From the NCBI RefSeq assembly GCF_023806485.1, contig NZ_JAMSLR010000003.1:314965-378964 (forward strand): DNA of 64,000 bases, given 5' to 3'. The DNA comes from Thermalbibacter longus (GTDB lineage: Bacteria > Chloroflexota > Chloroflexia > Thermomicrobiales > Thermomicrobiaceae). A program made the translations under genes and the position numbers. The notes beneath the pieces are model-generated. The model made no database searches, was not told where the DNA came from, and worked only from the letters and a program-made list of their open reading frames with translations. Below are positions 50,810-58,306 of the stretch, in pieces. The stretch's first letter is position 1. Each line of letters opens with the position of its first letter.

Positions 50810-52021
50810 TCAGGCCAGACTCGCTAGTCCTCGCTCCAGGTCCTCCACTAGGTCTTCCGTCGTTTCGATCCCAACGGAGAGCCGGAGCAGACCCTCGCCG
50901 ATCCCGTGGGCGGCGCGCGCTGCCTGCTCGACCGATCGGTGAGAGGTCGAAGCCGGGTGGACGATGGTCGTCGTGACTCCACCCAGCGTCTCGGCGAAGC
51001 GGATCAGGCGCAGCGCGCGCACTAGCCGGGCGACGGCGGCGCGGCCGCCCTCGACCTCGAACGCGAGCATGCTGCCGAAACCGTTCGCCAGGAGTCCACG
51101 CGCCAGGTCGTGCTGCGGGTGGCCTGGCAAGCCGGGATAGCTCACGCGCTCGACTGCCGGGTGCTCCACGAGCCGGGAGGCGAGTGCCAGGGCGCTCCGG
51201 CTGCTCTGGCCCATGCGCAGCGCCAGGGTGCGCAGGCCGCGCAGAGCCAGCCAGGCGTCGAACGGCCCGCCGATACCGCCCATCCGGATCGCCTGGCGAC
51301 GTGCCCGTTCGACCAGCTCCGACCTGCCCACCACGGCGCCACCGGAGACATCGTGGTGCCCGGCGATGAACTTGGTTGTGGAGTGCACGACGAGATCGGC
51401 CCCGAGCTGGATCGGCCGGCCGTGGTAGGGCGTAGCGAACGTGCTGTCGACCACCAGCAGCGCGCCATGCCGGTGTGCCAGCTCGGCCAGCGAGGGCACG
51501 TCATGGACCAGGATCGTCGGGTTGGTCAGGAAATCGACGTAGAGTAACCGGGGCGGCTGCCCGGGTCGCTGGAGGGACGCCTCGACGGCAGCGAGGTCAG
51601 TCGCGTCGACGTACTCGACGATGACTCCGAAACGAGCGAGATCGAGGTCGAGCAGGTTCCTGGTACCACGGTAGACCAGCTCGCTCGCGACCACGCGATC
51701 GCCCGGCGCGAGGAGCGCGAACAGCAGCGAGCTGATCGCGCTCATCCCGCTCGCGGTGGCCAGGGCGGCCTCGGCCCCCTCGAGATCCGCCAGCGCCCGC
51801 TCGAGCTGGACGTGGTTTGGCAAGCCGTACCGGCCATAGATGAAGCCACGCTCTCTGCCCTCATAGATCGCGTCGAGGGTGTCCAGGTCAGGGTAGGCGT
51901 ACGCCGCGGTCTGCCAGATCGGCGGCGTGAGTGGATCAGTCGCCGACGGAAGGAGATCCTCGCCACCGTGCGCGCAGCGGGTCAGGTCGCCCATCTCCTC
52001 CGGCGCGTCTCGCTCCCACAT
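50810..52021 (-). CDS. Cys/Met metabolism PLP-dependent enzyme (cystathionine gamma-synthase/lyase family)
   Basis: A 403-residue PLP enzyme of the trans-sulfuration family. It has PPIWQTAAYAYPD, YGRYGLPNHVQLERALADLEGAEAALATASGMSAI, DSTFATPYHGRP, the PLP-Lys motif VVHSTTKFIAGHHDVSGGAVVG and SVGIETTEDLVEDLERGL. Whether it acts as synthase, beta/gamma-lyase or homocysteine synthase cannot be told. GGAGGGG precedes ATG 52021. The first 10-15 residues resemble the MGDLTRCAHGG start common to gamma-lyases. A 7-bp dyad lies 57 bases upstream. Confidence 0.88.
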   Translation of the reverse strand: MWERDAPEEMGDLTRCAHGGEDLLPSATDPLTPPIWQTAAYAYPDLDTLDAIYEGRERGFIYGRYGLPNHVQLERALADLEGAEAALATASGMSAISSLLFALLAPGDRVVASELVYRGTRNLLDLDLARFGVIVEYVDATDLAAVEASLQRPGQPPRLLYVDFLTNPTILVHDVPSLAELAHRHGALLVVDSTFATPYHGRPIQLGADLVVHSTTKFIAGHHDVSGGAVVGRSELVERARRQAIRMGGIGGPFDAWLALRGLRTLALRMGQSSRSALALASRLVEHPAVERVSYPGLPGHPQHDLARGLLANGFGSMLAFEVEGGRAAVARLVRALRLIRFAETLGGVTTTIVHPASTSHRSVEQAARAAHGIGEGLLRLSVGIETTEDLVEDLERGLASLA

Positions 52022-52077
52022 CGCATCCCCTCCAGCCTCGGGTCTTTCGTTATCCGTCTCTACTGAGCGCGGGGCCG

Positions 52078-52095
52078 CCTGTCCGAATGGACAGG
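52078..52095. repeat. Perfect dyad upstream of the PLP enzyme gene
   Basis: CCTGTCC-GAAT-GGACAGG, a 7-bp perfect inverted repeat in the divergent region between the PLP enzyme and the MFS gene. It could be an operator or a hairpin in the 5' leader. Confidence 0.4.
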
Positions 52096-52233
52096 GACAC
52101 AGCCAGATCGATCGACCATGCTCCATTCTCGCACCCGAGCTGGCTGCCTTCGAGCTGGCGCGGTGAGGGACCGGCCCGAGTTGCCAGTGACGGGGCGATC
52201 GGCGTGAGATCGTGGCGATGAGAAGGAGCCCCT

Positions 52234-53532
52234 GTGCGTCTCGGCAGCGTGGCTGGCGTCATCGGTAGCCTATCCCCCAACCGGCTTCTAGGGATACCCC
52301 TGGCGGCACTGCGAGATCCGCTCGGCCGATTCAACCTGGCCACCTTCTTCCTCTCGCTCACCATCTATTCGCCTATCCTGGTGCTCTACTACACCGGTCG
52401 CGGCCTCTCGCTCTTCCAGGTGCTCTCGCTGGAAGCCTTCATGGGACTCGCCACCATCCTGCTCGAGGTGCCGACCGGCGTCGTCGCCGATCGCATCGGG
52501 CTCAAGCGGTCAGTGACGCTGGGGTTCTTCTTCCAGGCTGTGTGGGTCGGACTCCTGGTGCTTGCGCGCGAGTACTGGCAGTTCCTGGCCGGCTACGCGG
52601 TGCTCGGAATGGCGATCAGCTTTCGCTCGGGAGCGAGCGAGGCCTGGATCTACGAGACGCTCAAGGCGCGTGGTGAGGAGCATCGCATGAGCCAGGCGCA
52701 CGGCGCGTTCTGGGCCGCGTCGCTGGCCGGGCGCACGACCTCTGCCGTGCTCGCGGCGCTGGTGGTACGCGAGATGAGCGAGCCGTCGTTCGTGCTGGCG
52801 CTCGAGCTGAGCGCGGCCGCGATGCTGCTCGGCACTGTCCTGGTGCTCACGGTGCCCAACCGGCAGACCGAGGCCGAGCTGGCCCGGCAGCGAGGTAGCC
52901 TGCGCCTGGTGCGGGACGGCATCCGGCTGATCCGCGCGCATCCGGCACTCCGGCGCATCGTCGCCCTGTCCGTCCTGGCAGACCCGTTGCCGTATGCACT
53001 GCTCTTCCTCTTCCAACCGTACTACCAGCTCGCTGGGACGCCCGCGGCGCTCTACGGTCTCTCATCGGCTGCGGCCGCTGCGCTCGGGGCGCTGGGTGCG
53101 AGGAGCGCATTCGGGCTGGAGCGTCGACTGGGGGCGCTGCGGGCGTTCGTTCTGGCAAACCTGTTACCCGTTGCCGGCTACCTGGCGATGGCCGGCCTTG
53201 CCGGGCCGTACCTGGCGCCGCTGCTCTTCGTAATGACCTACGGCGCAATGCAGATCCGCTACCCGCTGATCGCGGCCTTGCAGAACCGGCACATCGCCTC
53301 GTACAACCGGGCGACCACGATTTCGGTGGTCTCGATGCTGGAGGGCGCCTACGCGCTGGCGATGAAGCTGGTAGCTGGCTACCTGGCCGACATCGACCTG
53401 CGGCTGGCCTTCGGGTTCCTGGCGCTGGTGCCGCTGGTCGCGGTGAGCTGCTTCCCTCTCAGGGTCGAGCAACTGGAGTCGCAGGAGCTATCGGCTGCGG
53501 AGGGGTCGGATGGCCCGCGAAACGACGACTGA
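52234..53532 (+). CDS. MFS transporter
   Basis: A 432-residue major facilitator superfamily protein with about 12 hydrophobic helices. The first helices read FNLATFFLSLTIYSPILVLYY and FQVLSLEAFMGLATILLEVPTGVVADRIGLKRSV; the latter holds the MFS loop motif G-x3-D-R-x-G-x-K-R. A second half begins around VALSVLADPLPYALLF. The pattern is of the small-molecule efflux type. AAGGAG precedes the GTG start. Substrate unknown. Confidence 0.85.
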   Translation: MRLGSVAGVIGSLSPNRLLGIPLAALRDPLGRFNLATFFLSLTIYSPILVLYYTGRGLSLFQVLSLEAFMGLATILLEVPTGVVADRIGLKRSVTLGFFFQAVWVGLLVLAREYWQFLAGYAVLGMAISFRSGASEAWIYETLKARGEEHRMSQAHGAFWAASLAGRTTSAVLAALVVREMSEPSFVLALELSAAAMLLGTVLVLTVPNRQTEAELARQRGSLRLVRDGIRLIRAHPALRRIVALSVLADPLPYALLFLFQPYYQLAGTPAALYGLSSAAAAALGALGARSAFGLERRLGALRAFVLANLLPVAGYLAMAGLAGPYLAPLLFVMTYGAMQIRYPLIAALQNRHIASYNRATTISVVSMLEGAYALAMKLVAGYLADIDLRLAFGFLALVPLVAVSCFPLRVEQLESQELSAAEGSDGPRNDD

Positions 53533-53573
53533 CCGCTCGCCGCCGGCGTCGTTACTGTTCCGACGAGTCCGGC

Positions 53574-53604
53574 TTGCGCTGGGCTGGCATACTCGGACTA
53601 TGAT
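53574..53604 (+). promoter_or_regulatory. Candidate promoter of the F420-dependent oxidoreductase gene
   Basis: TTGCGC (53574-53579), a 19-base spacer and TATGAT (53599-53604), 36 bases before the start codon. Confidence 0.38.
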
Positions 53605-53640
53605 GTCGGCCGGACCGTGCGCGGAGGGACGGAGGAGTCG

Positions 53641-54666
53641 ATGAGCCGACTGGGATACTCGGCCAGCTTCGAGCAGTTCCACCCCACCGACATGCTACGC
53701 TGGTGCCAGCTTGCTGAGCACTACGGGTTCGACTCGGTGCTGGCAGCCGACCACTTTCACCCCTGGACGCCCGAACAAGGGCAGAGCGCCTTCGTGTGGG
53801 CCTGGCTCGGCGCGCTGGGAGCGGCGACCACGCGGCTGCGCTTCGGCACTGGCGTGACCCCGCCGATCGGGTTTCGCTATCACCCAGCGATCGTGGCCCA
53901 GGCAGCGGCGACGCTCGAGGCGATGTTCCCCGGCCGCTTCTGGCTGGGGCTGGGGGCCGGCGAGGCGCTCAACGAGCACATCGTCGGCGGCTACTGGCCG
54001 GAACCCGCCGAGCGGGTGCGGATGCTGGTCGAGGCGATCGAGGTCATCCAGAAGCTCTTTACCGGCAAGGTGGTCAAGCACGAGGGCAAGTACTTCCGGC
54101 TCGAGAGCGCCAAGCTCTACACCATGCCCGAGACCCCGCCGCCGATCATCGTCGGCACCGCTGGGCCAATCATGGCCAAGCGCACCGGCGAGCTCTGCGA
54201 CGGCTTCCTCACTCCCGGCGCGCCCGACGAGAAGCTGCGCATGCTGATGGGCCGCTTCGAGCAGGGGGCCCGCGAAGCCGGCAAGGATCCGGCCAAGATG
54301 CCGCGGATGATCCAGCTCCATGTCTCCTGGGCCGAGAGCGATGAGGCGGCGACCGAAGCGGCAGTGCGCGAGTGGCCCAACGGGGGAATGGCCTTCCCCA
54401 AGGGCGACATCCGCAACCCGGAGGACTTCGCGGCCATGGCCAGGCTCGTGCGCCCGGAGCACTTCCGCGGCCGCGTGCTCATCTCGGCCGACCTCGAGGT
54501 GCACCGCGAGCACATCCAGCACTTCATCGATCTCGGCTTCACCGAGGTCTACGTCCACAATGTAGGGCGCAACCAGGAGGAGTTCATCAAGGCGTACGGC
54601 GAGCAGGTGATCCCGAAGCTCCGCTGGCCCGAGGCAGTGCCGGTCGCTTCCACCAGCGCAAGGTGA
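53641..54666 (+). CDS. F420-dependent LLM oxidoreductase (glucose-6-phosphate dehydrogenase-like, TIGR03557 type)
   Basis: A 341-residue TIM-barrel protein. It has the start GYSASFEQFHPTDML, VLAADHFHPWTPEQGQSAFVWAWLGALGA, RFGTGVTPPIGFRYHPAIVAQAAATLE, FWLGLGAGEALNEH and PPPIIVGTAGPIMAKRTGE. It matches the F420-binding group related to Fgd1, which reduces F420 with a sugar phosphate or other substrate. GAGGAG precedes ATG 53641. The gene is 34 bases upstream of a GNAT gene and probably in one operon with it. Confidence 0.87.
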   Translation: MSRLGYSASFEQFHPTDMLRWCQLAEHYGFDSVLAADHFHPWTPEQGQSAFVWAWLGALGAATTRLRFGTGVTPPIGFRYHPAIVAQAAATLEAMFPGRFWLGLGAGEALNEHIVGGYWPEPAERVRMLVEAIEVIQKLFTGKVVKHEGKYFRLESAKLYTMPETPPPIIVGTAGPIMAKRTGELCDGFLTPGAPDEKLRMLMGRFEQGAREAGKDPAKMPRMIQLHVSWAESDEAATEAAVREWPNGGMAFPKGDIRNPEDFAAMARLVRPEHFRGRVLISADLEVHREHIQHFIDLGFTEVYVHNVGRNQEEFIKAYGEQVIPKLRWPEAVPVASTSAR

Positions 54667-54700
54667 CCCGCTCCGGGCCACGGCTCGTGGTGGAGAGAAC

Positions 54701-55243
54701 ATGGAGATCGTCGATCTCACCCCGCGGCGCCGGGATTGGATCGCCCAGGCAGCCCGGATCCTGCAACAAACCCTGCCGCAGGGCTGGCCTACCGTCGAGT
54801 CGGCCCGCTCCGAGGTCTGGGCGTCGTTCGGGCCAGACCGCTTGAGCCGGGTCGCGGTAGACGAGCGCGGCGAGGTGCTGGGGTGGATCGGCGCGATCCA
54901 GCGCTACTCCCACGCCTGGGAGCTGCACCCGCTGGTGGTACGCCCGGATCGCCAGCGGCAGGGGATCGGCTCGGCGCTGGTGCGCGACCTGGAGCGGCTG
55001 CTCCGCGAAGGAGGTTGCCTCACGCTCTTCGTCGGTAGCGACGACGAGACGGGCGAGACCAGCGCAGCGGGCGTCGAGCTCTTCCCCGATGTGTTGGAGC
55101 ATGCCCGGCGGTTGGCCGTGCTCGGCAACCACCCGGTCGGGTTCTACCGGGCGCTCGGCTTCGTCGTGATCGGCTTGCTCCCGGACGCGAACGGCCCGGG
55201 CAAGCCCGATATCTGGCTCGCGAAGCGGATCGCGCCAGGGTAG
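54701..55243 (+). CDS. GNAT family N-acetyltransferase
   Basis: A 180-residue acetyltransferase. The acetyl-CoA binding region is ELHPLVVRPDRQRQGIGSALVRDLE (RQRQGIGSAL, motif A), with VGFYRALGFVVIGLLPDANG at the C-terminus (motif B). The length and the PDANGPGKPDIWLAKRI end recall aminoglycoside 6'-N-acetyltransferase-like proteins, but the acceptor is unknown. TGGAGAGA precedes the ATG. Confidence 0.82.
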   Translation: MEIVDLTPRRRDWIAQAARILQQTLPQGWPTVESARSEVWASFGPDRLSRVAVDERGEVLGWIGAIQRYSHAWELHPLVVRPDRQRQGIGSALVRDLERLLREGGCLTLFVGSDDETGETSAAGVELFPDVLEHARRLAVLGNHPVGFYRALGFVVIGLLPDANGPGKPDIWLAKRIAPG

Positions 55244-55258
55244 GGTGCCGGCCGGGCG

Positions 55259-56398
55259 CTATTGCGCTTGGACGAAGCGAGCCGGGCTGAAGGGCGCGAG
55301 CAGCGGATCCGGCTCGCCGCTCAGGATCCCCTCCACGACGAGGTCGGCGGTGGCCGGCGCGAGCTGCACGCCGGTGCGGTAGTGGCCGGTCGCGACCCAG
55401 ACGTTGCTGTAGCCTGGCAGTGGGCCGATGATCGGCTCGTCGTCCGGCGTGCCCGGCCGCAATCCGGCGCCGAGTGCCACGAGCTCGCCCTCGAGCAATG
55501 TCGGAGCCAGTCGTTCGACGAGGCGTAGGCAGTGGGCAATGCCGGCGGGCGTCACCCGCGTATCCCACTCGCCACGCTCCTTGGTTCCACCAGCCCAGAT
55601 CAGTCCATCGGTACGTGGGGCCAGGTACCCGGCCCCGTCAGCCGAACCGAGCACGTGGCGGAGCACGGTCGCCCCTCCGGAGATGAGGGTCATCTGCCCC
55701 TTGACCGGGAGCGTCGGGAGAGGCCGGCCGAGCTGCCCGGCCAGATGCCCTGTCCAGGCCCCGGCCGCCAGCACGACCTGGACGGTCAGGTAGCGACCCT
55801 GCCGGGTCTCGAGCGCGACGACCCGATCCCCTTCGACGGCGAAGCCAGTCACCGGTGCCCGCTCCACGACTCGCGCGCCTCGACTCGCGGCAGCCAGCGC
55901 GAGCGCCCGTACCAGGCGCTGGACGGTCAGGCTGCCGCCCTCGTCGGCGAGCAGCGCGCCATGGATCCGCTCAGGCAGCAGCGGCTCGATCTCACGGGCC
56001 GTCTTCCCATCGACCCATTCGCTCTCGAACCCTGCGCTGGCTTGCCAGCCGGCCAGCTCTCTCAGCGAGGTGACCTCGTCTTCAGTCTCGGCAACCAGGA
56101 GCTCTCCCCATTGCCGGTAGCCGGCGTCAAGGCCGCTGTCCTCCTGTACAGCCGCGACCAGCCAGGGATAGGCCTGGAAACTGCGCCGGGCAAGCTCCAG
56201 CCGCTCGGCGGGGATGGCACTGCTCGAGGGCGGACTGACGATCCCTGCGGACGCCTCCGAGGTGCCCTGGCCGATGATGCCCTGCTCGAGCAGGAGGCAA
56301 GAGACCCCCCGCCGGGCGAAGGCATAGGCGATCGCGGCACCGACTACCCCGCCGCCGACGACGATGACGTCCGGCGTGCCCTCGCTTCTGGTGCTCAC
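55259..56398 (-). CDS. FAD-dependent oxidoreductase (glycine oxidase / D-amino acid dehydrogenase-like)
   Basis: A 379-residue DAO-family flavoprotein. Features are the dinucleotide site VIVVGGGVVGAAIAYAFARRG, LEQGIIGQGTSEASAGIVS, VVLAAGAWTGHLAGQLGRPLPTLPVKGQM and TGHYRTGVQLAPATADLV. The pattern resembles ThiO-type glycine oxidases, which make the glycine imine for thiazole synthesis, but no thi gene is adjacent. GTG 56398 follows GGAGGG; upstream in-frame codons run into unrelated sequence. It is divergent from the fluoride riboswitch operon. Confidence 0.85.
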   Translation of the reverse strand: MSTRSEGTPDVIVVGGGVVGAAIAYAFARRGVSCLLLEQGIIGQGTSEASAGIVSPPSSSAIPAERLELARRSFQAYPWLVAAVQEDSGLDAGYRQWGELLVAETEDEVTSLRELAGWQASAGFESEWVDGKTAREIEPLLPERIHGALLADEGGSLTVQRLVRALALAAASRGARVVERAPVTGFAVEGDRVVALETRQGRYLTVQVVLAAGAWTGHLAGQLGRPLPTLPVKGQMTLISGGATVLRHVLGSADGAGYLAPRTDGLIWAGGTKERGEWDTRVTPAGIAHCLRLVERLAPTLLEGELVALGAGLRPGTPDDEPIIGPLPGYSNVWVATGHYRTGVQLAPATADLVVEGILSGEPDPLLAPFSPARFVQAQ

Positions 56399-56540
56399 CG
56401 TCTTGCCCTCCACTGCTCTCTGTCCGGTCACTCCGTCACGGCCGGCCGCGCCGGCACCATCATAGCGCCTCGTGCAGCGGAGGCGACGGGACAGCGTCCA
56501 GAGCGAGGCCAGATCCTCCAGCAAGAGGAGCACGCCGCTG

Positions 56541-56549
56541 TGGTATACT
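56541..56549 (+). promoter_or_regulatory. Extended -10 promoter of the fluoride riboswitch operon
   Basis: TGGTATACT, an extended -10 identical to the tRNA-Pro one. It places the transcript start near 56556, five bases before the riboswitch aptamer. No clear -35. Confidence 0.6.
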
Positions 56550-56560
56550 CGGGCTGGACA

Positions 56561-56628
56561 GGGCGATGAGGCTCGCCTGGCGGCGAGTCAGCCGCCGAAC
56601 CGCCAATCCTGGCTGATAGCCTCTACGC
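56561..56628 (+). ncRNA. Fluoride riboswitch (crcB motif)
   Basis: The aptamer reads GGGCGATGAGGCTCGCC, then an extra hairpin, GAACCGCC, AATCCT, GGCTGATAGCCTCTACGC. This follows the known fluoride riboswitch pattern GGCGATG-AGGCC-CGCC...AACYGCC...GGCTGAT-GGCC-TCTAC. GGCG (56562-56565) pairs with CGCC (56574-56577). GCC (56602-56604) pairs with GGC (56611-56613). The loop AGGCT (56569-56573) forms the pseudoknot with AGCCT (56618-56622), co-varying from the published AGGCC/GGCCT. An additional perfect hairpin, GGCGGC-GAGTCA-GCCGCC (56579-56596), sits between the two stems. A terminator overlaps the 3' pseudoknot strand, so fluoride should allow read-through (an ON switch). Confidence 0.9.
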
Positions 56629-56658
56629 GTGACCTCCGGTCGGTGCGTGGAGGCTTTT
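56619..56658 (+). terminator. Riboswitch-controlled terminator
   Basis: GCCTCTACGC (56619-56628) pairs with GCGTGGAGGC (56645-56654), ten pairs with one G-T wobble, followed by TTTT. The left arm contains most of the pseudoknot strand AGCCT, so the folded aptamer and this terminator exclude each other. The right arm contains GGAGG, the ribosome binding site of the next gene. Confidence 0.82.
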
Positions 56659-57831
56659 GTGTTCGGGTCACATCGACTGGTCGTCGGCCCCGCGGACACG
56701 CTCCGCTTATCCGCCTGGCTGTCCGGGATCCTCGCTGGTGCCCAGCGGCTCCTCGGCGTTCGAGAGCCGGCGCCCGACCGTTATCTCCTCGGTGCTCTCG
56801 AGGAGGAGCTGGTACGAGCCGGCTGCCCGGTCTGCCGCCTCCAGGCCCGCAAGGAGCTGCGCGGGCTCGAGGCATTACTCTGGGAGCAAGTCACCGATCC
56901 CCTGACACACCGGCGACTCCTCGCCTCGCGTGGCTTCTGCTTCGAGCATACCTGGGCACTGATCCCCGCCGGGCACCTGGTGCACAGTCACCATGGCGTG
57001 GCGATCATCCTCGACCGGCTGCTGCGCGACTTTCTGGCACGAGCCGGCACCGGGGGCGTCGAAGCCGCCCGGCGATGGCTGCGACCGGATGGCCCATGCC
57101 CGGCTTGCGAGTGGAACCGCGCGGCCGAGGACACGCTGCTGTGGGCACTGGTCTGGCTTGCCGGACGAGATCCTGGCCTTGTTAGTGAGGGCCCGGCGGT
57201 GCTCTGCCGGCCGCATGCTGCCGCTCTCATCGAGTACGTCCCGGCCGAGCGGCGACTGGCCCTCGAGCGCGGGATCGTTGCGCGGCAGGAGCAGGCACTT
57301 GACGAGAGCACGGTTGAGGAGCGGCTCGCCCTGCTCTTCGGCCGGCAGCCGCATGAGCTTCCCCCGCGAGTAGTCTCCTGCCCCGCCTGCGCGCGGGCAC
57401 GCCGGTCCCTCCTCGATGACGATTCCTGGCAACGGTCGCGGCTGCATGCCTGGGTTGCATTGCGGGACGCGCCGGAACGAGTCGCCGAGGCGCTAGCCCA
57501 GGGCCTCCCGAACCCAGTCGGCCGGCTCGGCCATCCTGCTCCGCTGCGAGCGCCGGATACTGCCGTCGATCCTCTCTGCCTCGGACACTTGCGCCAGCTT
57601 CTGGTCGCAACCGGGTCTCGCGAGGCGCTGCGAGCTGCGCTCGAGGGGCTGGAGCGGCTGGCGGAGGCGCTCGAGGGGTTCATCGCCAGCGCCGACTACC
57701 GCTTTACCGGCGAGCTGACGCCGGCCCAGCGCCGGAGCTGGCGACAGGTCGTGGCCCGCTTCGCTGGGGAGACGCCGGGCGTCGGGCTGCACGATCCGCT
57801 TTCCGGTTCGCCCGGGAGGCGATGCGAGTAG
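56659..57831 (+). CDS. Triple CxxC...CxxH protein (DUF6062-like), first gene of the fluoride riboswitch operon
   Basis: A 390-residue, mostly helical protein with three metal-site-like repeats: CPVC (56-59) with FCFEH (Cys 94, His 97); CPAC (147-150) with LCRPH (Cys 183, His 186); CPAC (241-244) with LCLGH (Cys 307, His 310). The first repeat, CPVCRLQARKELRGLEALLW...VTDPL...LLASRGFCFEH, resembles DUF6062. No transmembrane helix or exporter motif. GTG 56659 is chosen because GGAGG in the terminator arm is five bases upstream; an in-frame GTG at 56629 would start inside the terminator loop. It is followed after 31 bases by the HEAT gene. A metal-binding or redox role is inference. Confidence 0.75.
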   Translation: MFGSHRLVVGPADTLRLSAWLSGILAGAQRLLGVREPAPDRYLLGALEEELVRAGCPVCRLQARKELRGLEALLWEQVTDPLTHRRLLASRGFCFEHTWALIPAGHLVHSHHGVAIILDRLLRDFLARAGTGGVEAARRWLRPDGPCPACEWNRAAEDTLLWALVWLAGRDPGLVSEGPAVLCRPHAAALIEYVPAERRLALERGIVARQEQALDESTVEERLALLFGRQPHELPPRVVSCPACARARRSLLDDDSWQRSRLHAWVALRDAPERVAEALAQGLPNPVGRLGHPAPLRAPDTAVDPLCLGHLRQLLVATGSREALRAALEGLERLAEALEGFIASADYRFTGELTPAQRRSWRQVVARFAGETPGVGLHDPLSGSPGRRCE

Positions 57832-57862
57832 GATAGAGGCTGTACGGCGAGGAGCGAGTGTG

Positions 57863-58306
57863 ATGCCCGCAGCCACTGATCCGCGAGTGCCCGGCGACGC
57901 GACCGGGTCGAGCTACGATGACCAGCTCATCGCCGGGCTCGCCGACGAGCGGCCGGAGGTGGCCGAGATCTGTGCCTGGGTGCTCGGCCAGCGCCGGGTC
58001 GCCCGCGCCGTGGGGCCGCTCTGCGAGCTCGTCCAGCGTCGCCCGCGCGACATCGCCGTCTGCGCCGCAGCGGTAGAGGCGCTGGCCCAGATCGGTGACC
58101 CGTCGGCAGTCCCTGCGCTGTTGTGGGTGCTCGAAGAAGGATATGCTGGCGTTCGCCGTGCCGCGGTCCGCGCGCTGGCCCGGCTCGACGCCGAGACGGC
58201 GCGCGCTGTGCTGGCCAGGGTGGCTGCCGAGGATCCGGCTGCCGGTGTCCGGGAACTGGCGGTCCGGCTGCTCGACACGCTACGAAGGGAGGACCGGAGT
58301 GGATGA
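57863..58306 (+). CDS. HEAT repeat protein
   Basis: A 147-residue protein of three to four HEAT-like repeats: DDQLIAGLADERPEVAEICAWVLGQRRVARAVGPLCEL, AAVEALAQIGDPSAVPALLWVLEE, VRRAAVRALARLDAETARAVLARV and VRELAVRLLDTLRR. Such proteins serve as interaction scaffolds. GAGGAG precedes ATG 57863 by nine bases. Its last eight bases overlap the MoxR start, so the two are translationally coupled. Confidence 0.82.
   Translation: MPAATDPRVPGDATGSSYDDQLIAGLADERPEVAEICAWVLGQRRVARAVGPLCELVQRRPRDIAVCAAAVEALAQIGDPSAVPALLWVLEEGYAGVRRAAVRALARLDAETARAVLARVAAEDPAAGVRELAVRLLDTLRREDRSG

Noticed and set aside
56629-56658. In-frame GTG at 56629 as the start of the riboswitch-controlled protein
   Set aside because: It lies inside the terminator loop with no Shine-Dalgarno. 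GTG 56659 has GGAGG five bases upstream and avoids coding through the terminator.
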